Source: a virus
Direction: 5' to 3' (one strand)
Length of the DNA stretch: 35,894 nucleotides
IMG/VR virus record: IMGVR_UViG_3300031553_000017
Coordinates: 1 to 35,894 of that record
The notes under the pieces were generated by a model. That model saw only the letters and a program-made list of their open reading frames with translations, did not search any database and was not told the origin of the DNA. Below, piece after piece: positions 29,277 to 35,894 of the stretch (positions are counted from its first letter, which is position 1; each line of letters opens with the position of its first letter). Made by a program: the position numbers and the translations under genes.

Positions 29277-30135
29277 CGGCAGTAGGCCAGAGCAACGGCT
29301 GCACGACGCTCACGCGTTCCGGCTTCTCGCGCACCCGCAGATCAGCGGGGAACTGCTCGATGCGACGCTCTACGCGCCCGTCGCGGTCGATCTGCTTGAC
29401 GAACACTGGCACGCCAGACGCCTGGCAGTCGGCGACGATAGCCCGGATATGGGCCAGATCGCAGGGCCGGCCGGAGCGACCGCCCTCTGCGCTCTCGGAC
29501 CCGACGATCACCCAGTCGACGTCCGGCTGTGAACCAGACTCGTCCAGCAGGATGTGCGGGTAGCGGTTGATAGGTCCCAGCAGCGGCTCCAGGCTCACGT
29601 ATCGAACAGCAGCCGATTCGGGCAGCGCGAGTAGCTGCTTCAGCCGCCGCTCAAGCCAGTACTGGTTCTCCGCTGATACGCCCCACCAGATGTTCTCGGG
29701 CAGGATCGAGCTGCGGTATCGGCTGGTGACGTAGCCTCGCATACGCGCGGCGCGCTTGGTAAGGAGCTGGAAGGTGTGCTGCGGGTTGTGCTCCAGGAGA
29801 GTAAACACCCGGTTCAGCATGGCATCCGAAATCGCCGGCAGGAAGAGGTCGCCCATCTCCTGGACGAATATCTCCGCAGGTTCCTTCCGCCGAGCGATCT
29901 CGACAAGCTCACGCTCGTTCAGGATCGGCTCCACGTGCTCCAGGTGCTCACGCTCGAATGGCACGCCGAGGGCGCGTGGGAATCGGCCGGAGAGCGACAG
30001 GCGCTCCGAATAGCAGTGATCGCAGCCCGGCGAGCACTTGACGCAGAACCAGTCCCCGACGCGGCCCGTGCGGCGGTCGCGCCACTGGATGACGTTGCTC
30101 GTCATCTCCGTCCACTCGATAGGGGTATTGTTCAT
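29269..30135 (-). CDS. DUF5131 (phage Gp37/Gp68) family protein, 288 aa
   Basis: The start is ATG 30135 (MNNTPIEWTEMTSNVIQWRD), in ATGA overlap and after GGAGGAGATTCC. C34-x3-C38-x2-C41 (KCSPGCDHCYSE) matches the radical-SAM iron-sulfur motif CX3CX2C. HTFQLLTKRAARM, IWWGVSAENQYW, VRYVSLEPLLGPI, then WVIVGSESAEGGRSGRP and VPVFVKQID follow the order of the Gp37/Gp68 family. Members are common in phages and mobile elements. The reaction is not established, and radical-SAM chemistry is inference from the motif. Confidence 0.9.
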   Translation of the reverse strand: MNNTPIEWTEMTSNVIQWRDRRTGRVGDWFCVKCSPGCDHCYSERLSLSGRFPRALGVPFEREHLEHVEPILNERELVEIARRKEPAEIFVQEMGDLFLPAISDAMLNRVFTLLEHNPQHTFQLLTKRAARMRGYVTSRYRSSILPENIWWGVSAENQYWLERRLKQLLALPESAAVRYVSLEPLLGPINRYPHILLDESGSQPDVDWVIVGSESAEGGRSGRPCDLAHIRAIVADCQASGVPVFVKQIDRDGRVERRIEQFPADLRVREKPERVSVVQPLLWPTADG

Positions 30136-30332
30136 CTCTGGAATCTCCTCCAGAGCCATCGCCATGATCGCCGCAGCAAGTGACGATGTCGCGGCCGCAT
30201 ATAGCTTTCCGCGAACTCCTCGTACGGTGGCGGTTTGATGGCGGCCTTCCGCCTTGGGGGAAGCCCATCGCTTGCGCGAGCGAAAGCTATGAGATCGCGC
30301 ATCCGTCGTAGAACCTCTTCGGCAGTATTCAT
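30132..30332 (-). CDS. small basic protein, 66 aa
   Basis: ATGA overlaps join it at both ends (30329-30332 and 30132-30135). It has a helical N-terminus (MNTAEEVLRRMRDLIAFARA) and a very basic Trp/Arg C-terminus (HLLRRSWRWLWRRFQR) that could bind membrane or nucleic acid. No family is recognised. Confidence 0.65.
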   Translation of the reverse strand: MNTAEEVLRRMRDLIAFARASDGLPPRRKAAIKPPPYEEFAESYMRPRHRHLLRRSWRWLWRRFQR

Positions 30333-30703
30333 CGAGCGCGAGCCTCCTCGGCTAGGGGTTGTTCGACATCATCCGGCGCATACATCTCCGGCTCGTCGGC
30401 GCCCTCGTCGTCGCTCTGCGTATTCTGGGCCGGTGGTGCCTCTTTGCTTGCTGATTCATCCGTCGGGGCCGAACGGACACGGCTGATAGTGACGTCGCCG
30501 CCGAATAGTGCGAGCTGGTTGTTCGGCTCGATGTACCCGCTGGTCGTGAGTTGGTCGGCGACCTCCTGGCGACCGTCCTTGCTGACTGTACTCCGCAGCG
30601 CGAACTTCCACTCCGCGCCGTGGTCGCGCGTGAGCGCATCCGCCAGATGCTCGACGGCGCGCTGAGTTGCTGGGCTGTACCGGTCCAGTGTCTCGCTACT
30701 CAT
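30329..30703 (-). CDS. hypothetical protein, 124 aa
   Basis: ATGA overlaps join it to both neighbours. The N-terminal 75 residues form a mixed fold (YSPATQRAVEHLADALTRDH, then KFALRSTVSKDGRQEV). The last 45 are acidic and Pro-rich, probably disordered. No family is recognised. Confidence 0.7.
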   Translation of the reverse strand: MSSETLDRYSPATQRAVEHLADALTRDHGAEWKFALRSTVSKDGRQEVADQLTTSGYIEPNNQLALFGGDVTISRVRSAPTDESASKEAPPAQNTQSDDEGADEPEMYAPDDVEQPLAEEARAR

Positions 30704-31155
30704 GGATGTACCTCCTGTGACTGGGTCTGATCGCGTGTTGCGTCCTCGCTCGTGTCACTCACGGGCTTGGCAGACTTCTCCGGCCCGATGATGATCGTTC
30801 GTCGCCGCCTGATGGGCATGAGCAGTAGCCACTCCCACCAGTGTAACGGTGCCGCTGCCAGGCGCACGGGGCGGACACGTCTTCCGCCTGTCGCGGCACG
30901 GCGGGCGGGCGCTGGCGTGTACGTCGGAAGCTCGATGCCCTGCGTCTGTAGCTCGCGCTGCACGGCCTGGATAGTGTGCATCGCCGGGCGTATCAGCGGC
31001 CCATTCGCACGTGCGGCCGCCCGGATGTTGCTGAGCCAGCTCGCGCCCAGGCCAGCGGCGCGACAGAACTGTGCGTCAGTGGCCTTGGCTTTCTTCTCGT
31101 ACGCCGCCACCGCGCGCTCCAGGTCGTCGATGTTGATCACTCCGTGCGCTACCAT
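30700..31155 (-). CDS. HTH-like DNA-binding protein (putative), 151 aa
   Basis: The chosen start is ATG 31155 (MVAHGVINIDDLERAVAAYE) with GGAGG seven nt before it. The ATG at 31170 lies in that site. Residues about 25-65 (TDAQFCRAAGLGASWLSNIR) match a helix-turn-helix of the Cro/C1 type in spacing, then RPAMHTIQAVQRELQ. The C-terminus is basic with a Trp-rich stretch and a disordered tail. It may be a regulator of the right-hand operon. Its targets are unknown. Confidence 0.55.
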   Translation of the reverse strand: MVAHGVINIDDLERAVAAYEKKAKATDAQFCRAAGLGASWLSNIRAAARANGPLIRPAMHTIQAVQRELQTQGIELPTYTPAPARRAATGGRRVRPVRLAAAPLHWWEWLLLMPIRRRRTIIIGPEKSAKPVSDTSEDATRDQTQSQEVHP

Positions 31156-31331
31156 CGGTTTTGCCTCCATCTGCGGCGCCGTGCGAGCCTATCGCTGATC
31201 CACAGTGGCACGATCCACCCGAGAGCGGTGACGGCCACGATAGGTGCGATGGGTTGTCCGCACAGCGCGAGTATGAGTGCCACTCCCGCGTGGATGATCC
31301 ACGCCAGATACACGATGCGGTTCAGCATCAT
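31149..31331 (-). CDS. small two-segment membrane protein, 60 aa
   Basis: ATG 31331 (or the next at 31328) follows AAGGGAGGG directly. Two hydrophobic helices (IVYLAWIIHAGVALILALCG and IAPIVAVTALGWIVPLWI) are followed by a basic tail (RLARRRRWRQNRW). The tail end overlaps the next gene's start. It lies in a different frame from the 77-aa gene that it overlaps by 143 nt. Confidence 0.6.
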   Translation of the reverse strand: MMLNRIVYLAWIIHAGVALILALCGQPIAPIVAVTALGWIVPLWISDRLARRRRWRQNRW

Positions 31332-31422
31332 TCCCTCCCTTCGCCGACCAGTGCGCCAACCAACCGAGGCCGATGGCGAGTGCCAGCAGGATCACGCTCT
31401 GAATGACATAGAGCAGAATCAT
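31189..31422 (-). CDS. small single-segment membrane protein, 77 aa
   Basis: The start is ATG 31422 in ATGA overlap with the lipoprotein stop. The N-terminus (MILLYVIQSVILLALAIGLG) is one clear membrane segment. The rest is hydrophilic and is an out-of-frame image of the 60-aa gene, so only the N-terminal part may be under selection. An overlapping or truncated membrane peptide of unknown role. Confidence 0.5.
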   Translation of the reverse strand: MILLYVIQSVILLALAIGLGWLAHWSAKGGNDAEPHRVSGVDHPRGSGTHTRAVRTTHRTYRGRHRSRVDRATVDQR

Positions 31423-31754
31423 CGTCCCGTGCCTCTTGGGCGGAACCTAGGAACATCCGAATAGACCCGGTACGCGCTCGATACCTCTGGACATACTAGC
31501 CATAGCCCTTTCACGTCCAGATGCCTGAATTCCTGAAGTTCAACGGGTTCCCCCGGTTGCAGAGCTACGAGACCGCCGATGATAACTATTAGACTATCCG
31601 TCTCGACGATTGTGTAATCGTGGCTACCCCATCCTGCTTCGCTGACCATCTTGGCGCTACGTACCTGGCCGAGTGACATGCTATCGCCAATCGGGGTCAG
31701 GCCGCAGCCCGCAAGAAGAAGACAGCCCATCAATAGCACGAAATACCATCTCAT
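31419..31754 (-). CDS. lipoprotein, 111 aa
   Basis: The start is ATG 31754 after GAGAGGAGAG. The N-terminus MRWYFVLLMGCLLLAGCGLT is a signal with lipobox L-A-G-C, lipid at C17. The mature part is beta-rich (DYTIVETDSLIVIIGGLVAL) with one later cysteine. It is likely anchored in the host membrane or envelope. Phage lipoproteins of this size often act in superinfection exclusion or lysis, but nothing here proves that. Confidence 0.7.
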   Translation of the reverse strand: MRWYFVLLMGCLLLAGCGLTPIGDSMSLGQVRSAKMVSEAGWGSHDYTIVETDSLIVIIGGLVALQPGEPVELQEFRHLDVKGLWLVCPEVSSAYRVYSDVPRFRPRGTGR

Positions 31755-31766
31755 GTTGCTCTCCTC

Positions 31767-33233
31767 TCAGAATGGCAGATCGGCTTGCTCTGCGTCCATC
31801 TGCCGCTTCGGGTACGCGCGGTACAGCCGATGGTGCCCGACCCACTCGTACGGCACCGACCAGCGGTCCAGGCCCCACTTGTTCTTCATGTTCAGCAGTT
31901 CGACGCGCAGCACCGGATCGCCCCAGTCCATCAGTGCCACACCGTTCTCGGGATTGCGCTCCACCAGCGACTTCGGCTTCTCCACGCCCGCGTGAGGGTT
32001 GCAGATCGCAAACACCGCCGCCGCGTATCGCTCGAGCGAACCGGTGAGTCCGAAGTCAGCCATCTCGGGCCGTAGCGGTTCTCCCGTCTCAAGGACCCGC
32101 TCGCCGTAGCGTCGGTTCAGGTGGTGGAAGAGCAGCACGGCCATGTCGTGGACGATAGCGATATCCACGAGCCCGTCGATGACGCGCCCGAGGTCCTCCT
32201 GATACGACCGGCGGTCGTACTCGATCTTCGACAGATAATCCAGGATTAGCAGGTTCACCCCATGTTCCACCCGTAGCATCTTCGCGTGCGACCGAATCTT
32301 CCCGAGCGTCGCGGGCCGGTCATACACCATGTCGTCTACCGCGATGGGTAGCTCCTTGAGCCAGCGGACTACCTCCTCCATCGTCGCGATGTGCTGGTCG
32401 TCCGGCCGGTCCCGCGGGGACATGAACACACGGGGTGATACCCGCGCCACCTGCGCCATCGCTACGCCCGAGAGTGCCCGGCGTCCACCCTCCAGGTTGA
32501 TATAGCCAACCCGTGTACCCTTGCGGGCCATCGCTGCCGTGTAGGCCATCTGCACACCCATCGACGTCTTGCCCTGACCAGGTCTTGAGCCGATGACGTA
32601 CAGTTCCTGCGTGTAGAGCCCGCCGCCAAGAGCCCGGTCGAGAAGCGTAGGGCCGCCGTCCTGGTGCGGCCACGGGAAGCCTGTCGGGATGGTGCGGTGC
32701 GTGCTCTCGCCCCGCTGGAACGCCGCGAAGTCAGCGGCTACGATATCACCGAGCGAGTCAACGAGAGTGCCGCGCCCGTTGGTCGAGCGAATCTTCGTCA
32801 GTGCGAGTTCGGCCGCCTCCAGCATCTCGTCGGCCTCGCCGCTTGGATCGTAGCAGTCGGCCGCCAGACGACCCGCGATGGCGATCGCCTGCCGGCGATG
32901 CTGCTTCTCCAGCAGTAGGCGAGCATGATGGATCGCAGGCCCAGAGGTTCCCACGCTCGCGGCAATATCTATGAGATAGCCAGCGTCAGCAGCGATGTCT
33001 TGATGACCCTGGCGCTCAAGCTCGTCGCCCAGTGAACTCAGATCGACAGGTGCCCCGCGATCGTACAGCCGGCGGATCGCATGGTAGATGTGCCGGTGGC
33101 GCTCGCGGTAGAACGCCTCCGGCCCGATCAGCGCAGTCACCTGGCTGATGGCCTTCGCGCTCAGCATCATCGCGCCGAGCACCTGCTGTTCGATCTCCGC
33201 GCTGTGCGGCAGGACACGATCAGGGGTTGGCAT
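31767..33233 (-). CDS. replicative DNA helicase, DnaB-like, 488 aa
   Basis: The start is ATG 33233 (MPTPDRVLPHSAEIEQQVLG), after GAGGGAGG. The frame extends to 33371 but without support. Residues 1-150 are the DnaB N-terminal helical domain, and the RecA-like ATPase has Walker A GSRPGQGKTS at 215-224, the catalytic glutamate in YINLEGG (about 248), Walker B LLILDYL (about 328-334), and a late LFHHLNRRYGERVLETGEPL block in place of motif H4. A hexameric 5'-3' helicase that unwinds the phage replication fork. The start overlaps the previous gene by 14 nt. Confidence 0.95.
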   Translation of the reverse strand: MPTPDRVLPHSAEIEQQVLGAMMLSAKAISQVTALIGPEAFYRERHRHIYHAIRRLYDRGAPVDLSSLGDELERQGHQDIAADAGYLIDIAASVGTSGPAIHHARLLLEKQHRRQAIAIAGRLAADCYDPSGEADEMLEAAELALTKIRSTNGRGTLVDSLGDIVAADFAAFQRGESTHRTIPTGFPWPHQDGGPTLLDRALGGGLYTQELYVIGSRPGQGKTSMGVQMAYTAAMARKGTRVGYINLEGGRRALSGVAMAQVARVSPRVFMSPRDRPDDQHIATMEEVVRWLKELPIAVDDMVYDRPATLGKIRSHAKMLRVEHGVNLLILDYLSKIEYDRRSYQEDLGRVIDGLVDIAIVHDMAVLLFHHLNRRYGERVLETGEPLRPEMADFGLTGSLERYAAAVFAICNPHAGVEKPKSLVERNPENGVALMDWGDPVLRVELLNMKNKWGLDRWSVPYEWVGHHRLYRAYPKRQMDAEQADLPF

Positions 33234-33690
33234 GTTGGCCTCCCTCGAGTCGCAGTCGGGGCCGAAGATCTCGATGTCGGCGAGTAGGGCCGGCTGCATC
33301 TGCCGCATGTCCTGCAAGACCTTTCTCCGATGATCTGCAACGCTTGCACTCGCGCCGATAAAGCCAGCCATCGTACATAATCTGCTTCGGGCCCCAATCG
33401 TGTAGCCCCAGCCAGCATAGGAGCTTACCGAGCATGGTCAGCTTCCTTGCATGGTCGGCTTCCTTTCCCCGCTCAGCTTCCGTCAGTGCCGTCTCCAACA
33501 TCCGCACAGCTTCGCGGAGCGGCGTCATCTTGTGGTCCAAGCTCTCGTTGATATCGACAGTACAGCATAGGTCATCATGTATCCCGTCGATCACACCCTG
33601 TATCATGCCCATTGCCTCGCGCATCGTGTGCTCGTACGCGTTGATGCGCTGCGTCAGTGCCGCGAAATGCACGATCTGGTGTAGGCGCAT
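33220..33690 (-). CDS. DUF1660-like small zinc protein with helical N-terminus, 156 aa
   Basis: ATG 33690 gives a helical first half (INAYEHTMREAMGMIQGVID). Residues about 90-120 (LCWLGLHDWGPKQIMYDGWL then RRECKRC) resemble prophage DUF1660: a C-H pair, W-rich core and a C-x2-C pair, likely to bind zinc. The tail (after 122) is Arg/Pro-rich and overlaps the helicase start by 14 nt. Confidence 0.6.
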   Translation of the reverse strand: MRLHQIVHFAALTQRINAYEHTMREAMGMIQGVIDGIHDDLCCTVDINESLDHKMTPLREAVRMLETALTEAERGKEADHARKLTMLGKLLCWLGLHDWGPKQIMYDGWLYRRECKRCRSSEKGLAGHAADAAGPTRRHRDLRPRLRLEGGQHANP

Positions 33691-33693
33691 GAA

Positions 33694-34239
33694 TCAGTCC
33701 TCCAGCAGGCCCGATCTGATATAGCGCAAGTGGGCCCTGACGACATCCGGGCTGTCCAAATCCCAGAGGTCGATCATCCCGTGGAGCGATCTGACGGCCC
33801 GACCTATCTGCGCCTCTCGAATCTCCAGCCGTGCCGCCGCAGCCTGCTTGTCGGCCCGCTGCTGCGTGGGTGCGAATGCATTGACGCAGGCGACGATGTG
33901 CTGGAGAAGCTGAGGCGTTCGCTGGAGCTTCAGGAGCTTCATTACCGTCGCACCGTCGGCATCGAGGATGCTGACCTGACTCCGCTCGACCTTCACACTC
34001 CACGGTGTCGGCAGCGGCCCGGATTCTGGCTCTGGCTCCGGGTCTGACGTGCTCTCGTCGGGCTGCTCCGGTGCGTCCTCCAGCGGGCAGTCGTCGGGCG
34101 GTGGATCATCGAGATTGACGCCCCGGCCAATCACCCGGCAGTTAGCAGGATATCCCGACGGATGAATTGCCTTGCGCAAATCCTCTGGGATCGCCCAGCA
34201 ATCCCGGCACGTCTTGACTTGCAGCATCTTAGGTGGCAT
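33694..34239 (-). CDS. hypothetical zinc-ribbon protein, 181 aa
   Basis: The start is ATG 34239 (MPPKMLQVKTCRDCWAIPED), after GAGGAAG. The longer frame to 34371 overlaps the previous gene. C11-x2-C14, C34 and C51 suggest metal binding. A Pro/Asp/Glu-rich linker (52-75) leads to a helical C-terminal half (RTPQLLQHIVACVNAFAPTQ, then a WDLDSPDVVRAHLRYI end). No family is recognised. Confidence 0.65.
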   Translation of the reverse strand: MPPKMLQVKTCRDCWAIPEDLRKAIHPSGYPANCRVIGRGVNLDDPPPDDCPLEDAPEQPDESTSDPEPEPESGPLPTPWSVKVERSQVSILDADGATVMKLLKLQRTPQLLQHIVACVNAFAPTQQRADKQAAAARLEIREAQIGRAVRSLHGMIDLWDLDSPDVVRAHLRYIRSGLLED

Positions 34240-34241
34240 CG

Positions 34242-34562
34242 TCACTTCCTCGCTTCCCGCAGGTGGTCGATCATCGCTTGCCGGGCGGCTTCCTGCGATG
34301 TTCCCTCCGACCACGAGAAACTCTCCAGCCAGGGGAGCACATTGATCACCGCTCTTTCGAGCCTGAGCCACCCTTCCACACTTTGCTGTCTTAACTGCTC
34401 AGTCCGCTGTGCATCGTTCGCCTTCCGCCGCTGCACCCTCGCCAAGCGGGTCTGCGTCTCGTCGTCCATCTCGATCCTGTGGCCTTGCTCTGCCAGCGTA
34501 CGCACCATGTCCACGCTCACACCGAGCGCATCCGCGATGGGTCGTGCCTCTGCAGTTGTCAT
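34242..34562 (-). CDS. hypothetical helical protein, 106 aa
   Basis: ATG 34562 follows GGAGGACTGATCC. The protein is mostly helical and begins with an HTH-like stretch (RPIADALGVSVDMVRTLAEQ) followed by a charged coiled region (RLARVQRRKANDAQRTEQLR). It could bind DNA. No family is recognised. Confidence 0.65.
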   Translation of the reverse strand: MTTAEARPIADALGVSVDMVRTLAEQGHRIEMDDETQTRLARVQRRKANDAQRTEQLRQQSVEGWLRLERAVINVLPWLESFSWSEGTSQEAARQAMIDHLREARK

Positions 34563-34595
34563 GGATCAGTCCTCCGTCTCAGTGCGTTTCGTCGC

Positions 34596-34877
34596 TCATT
34601 GCAGCCTGATGTTCACGATTCGACCCGATATGTACCGCCTGGCCTGATGTGGCAACAGGATCAGGAGGATTCGCCCATCCTGAAGCTCGATATGACCCTC
34701 CACGCGGCCGTGACCGCAGCATGAGCCGCGCATGTCAATACCTCCCTCCTGAAGGGCCTTGACCAGCGGCGCGATGCAGGAATCTATCTCTGCCCACTTC
34801 CAACGCTGCTGGCGGGTGTAGGATAGGTCGCTTGGTATTTTGACCCACACCGGCGTTGTGTTGCCCGATTCACACAT
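34596..34877 (-). CDS. small protein with CCGHG motif, 93 aa
   Basis: ATG 34877 follows GAGAGG. SCCGHG (52-57) with C34 upstream suggests a metal site. The pattern SCIAPLVKALQEGGIDMRGS followed by HIELQDGRILLILL is often found in small phage proteins of unknown function. Confidence 0.65.
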   Translation of the reverse strand: MCESGNTTPVWVKIPSDLSYTRQQRWKWAEIDSCIAPLVKALQEGGIDMRGSCCGHGRVEGHIELQDGRILLILLPHQARRYISGRIVNIRLQ

Positions 34878-34889
34878 CCTATGATCCTC

Positions 34890-35171
34890 TCAACGCCTCT
34901 CGTCATCGATCATCTGAAGCAACTGCTCAAGTTCCTCGGCCGTGATGACATAGATTCTACGCTGCTCAGACTCCGGCTGGCTAGTCATTACGCTATCAAG
35001 GTAGACATCGTAGCGCGCCATTAGACTGTCGATATCCCGCGCAGGTCTCGTATAGGGCTGCATGGCTGTCTCATGTGGACACGGTGGGCACTTGTGTTTG
35101 GCATTCACGAACCACGCGCCATGGGCCATGCAGATCCAGCTCAACCAGACCAATGCCACTCCCCAACTCAT
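34890..35171 (-). CDS. small membrane-anchored protein, 93 aa
   Basis: ATG 35171 follows GAGGAATGAG. The N-terminus (MSWGVALVWLSWICMAHGAW) is one membrane segment or signal anchor, followed by KHKCPPCPHE, a C-x2-C pair, and an acidic soluble tail with an ITAEELEQLLQMIDDERR end. Function is unknown. Confidence 0.6.
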   Translation of the reverse strand: MSWGVALVWLSWICMAHGAWFVNAKHKCPPCPHETAMQPYTRPARDIDSLMARYDVYLDSVMTSQPESEQRRIYVITAEELEQLLQMIDDERR

Positions 35172-35200
35172 ATCTCATTCCTCGTCCATGGTTGCTCGTC

Positions 35201-35620
35201 TCAACGCCTCTCGTCGCTGATCGCCGAACCGAACTCGATCAGCAGTGGTTCCAGCCACTCGCTATGCACCACGCGCTTGTCCCACGTCACTTCCCTGTGG
35301 TCTGCATAGATGTGATAGCATAGGTCCTGCACATCGCTGTGATCGTGCCCAGGCCGCGCCAAGAATCTCGTCACCTGGGCAAACACACCATCATGTCCAT
35401 GTGCCTTGTCTATGTGCACAGCCCATGAGAACACGGCGAAGTAGTCGGTGCTGTGCTTGCCTTTCCAGAACTCAATGCGCAGGCCCCGCTCGTTCTCAGG
35501 CTTGGTCGGCCATGTCCGCAAGAGGCGGACGGTGTACTCGACACCGTGGATGACCACACCCTCGATCAGTAGCTCGTCGTTATCCTCAATCACTCGCTCG
35601 GTCTGCTGGCGAATCTTCAT
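35201..35620 (-). CDS. hypothetical protein, 139 aa
   Basis: ATG 35620 follows GGGGAACTGAGG and overlaps the PAPS-reductase-like gene by 35 nt. The text VHGVEYTVRLLRTWPTKPEN, then GLRIEFWKGKHSTDYFAVF and WAVHIDKAHGHDG, suggests a mixed alpha/beta protein rich in His. No family is recognised. Confidence 0.65.
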   Translation of the reverse strand: MKIRQQTERVIEDNDELLIEGVVIHGVEYTVRLLRTWPTKPENERGLRIEFWKGKHSTDYFAVFSWAVHIDKAHGHDGVFAQVTRFLARPGHDHSDVQDLCYHIYADHREVTWDKRVVHSEWLEPLLIEFGSAISDERR

Positions 35621-35894
35621 CCTCAGTTCCCCGTGGTTTGTCCCCAGCCTCGAATCGTCGCCGCAGGCCGGCTAGCGCCGCCGGCCATGTGTCCCGGGAG
35701 GGCGAGCGGAATGTATGGCCCGTCCACCGCTCTAGCTGCTCACCCTCAGCGTACATCTCAGGGTGCTCCTGCCACAGGCGATACCAGTCGGCCAGACGCT
35801 GATGGTAGCACCACATGCAATCCGTACGGCGAGGTGCCTGAAGGCCAGACCTCCCTAGCACCTCCAGTACGTCTCTTAGCCCCATCCCCAACTC
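35586..35894 (-). CDS. PAPS reductase-like phage protein, C-terminal part (runs off right edge)
   Basis: The frame is open to the window edge. A TTG at 35891 and an ATG at 35885 are not convincing starts, so the gene likely begins outside. The sequence ELGMGLRDVLEVLGRSGL, then PRRTDCMWCYHQRLADWYRL, EHPEMYAEGEQLE and GHTFRSPSRDTWPAAL, is the C-terminal end of phage proteins in the phosphoadenosine phosphosulfate (PAPS) reductase superfamily. Cys pair C25/C28 may bind metal. The PP-loop nucleotide domain is not in the window. Some relatives act in sulfur-linked nucleic acid modification, so that role is possible. Confidence 0.7.
   Translation of the reverse strand, partial: ELGMGLRDVLEVLGRSGLQAPRRTDCMWCYHQRLADWYRLWQEHPEMYAEGEQLERWTGHTFRSPSRDTWPAALAGLRRRFEAGDKPRGTEDEDSPADRASD

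Overview
This window is part of a tailed-phage genome (siphovirus-type, HK97-like head), either a free phage or a prophage. Almost every supported gene lies on the minus strand. Genes are packed end to end with many ATGA or GTGA stop/start overlaps and purine-rich GGAGG-type ribosome binding sites. The DNA is visibly GC-rich. I see no rRNA, tRNA, integrase, CRISPR array or insertion sequence. The host cannot be named. Two lipoproteins with lipoboxes, a protein with a Sec-type signal peptide, and promoters close to the sigma-70 consensus all point to an ordinary bacterial host.

Reading in the direction of transcription, from right to left: (1) 35.9-28.6 kb is a replication and nucleotide-modification region. 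It holds the C-terminal end of a PAPS-reductase-like protein, small zinc-type proteins, a DnaB-type helicase, a lipoprotein, small membrane proteins, an HTH-like protein, a DUF5131 (Gp37/Gp68) protein with a radical-SAM-like CX3CX2C motif, and a Dam-type adenine methyltransferase. (2) 28.55-24.7 kb starts at a near-consensus promoter and encodes small, mostly unknown proteins. Several carry zinc-binding motifs, and repeated hairpin leaders separate some of them. (3) 24.66-12.0 kb starts at a second near-consensus promoter with a structured 225-nt leader. It then runs through a small membrane protein, a PLD-type nuclease, terminase, portal, MuF-like protein, prohead protease, capsid, connectors, tail tube, and a G/GT tail-chaperone pair with an A AAA AAC frameshift site. 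(4) 12.0-4.8 kb holds tape measure, a tail-tip protein with an inserted carbohydrate-binding-like domain, a LamG-like protein, holin and an M15-type endolysin.

(5) The left 4.8 kb looks like a separately controlled early/regulatory block. It has two more strong promoters, a collagen-like lipoprotein, a ribbon-helix-helix regulator, a string of small unknown genes, a RecT-like annealing protein, and a winged-helix protein that runs off the left edge.

Three features of this left block stand out. The winged-helix gene contains seven 21-bp palindromes spaced 30 or 33 bp apart and kept in frame. This matches the organisation of the lambda O gene, where the replication origin iterons lie inside the initiator gene, and makes 10-219 a strong candidate origin. 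A plus-strand promoter, hairpin and terminator at 3.82-3.93 kb predict a small antisense RNA whose loop is complementary to the ribosome binding site of the neighbouring gene. A compact three-way-junction structure at 831-896 carries Shine-Dalgarno/anti-Shine-Dalgarno-like sequence in both hairpin loops. The last two are inferences from sequence and have no experimental support here.
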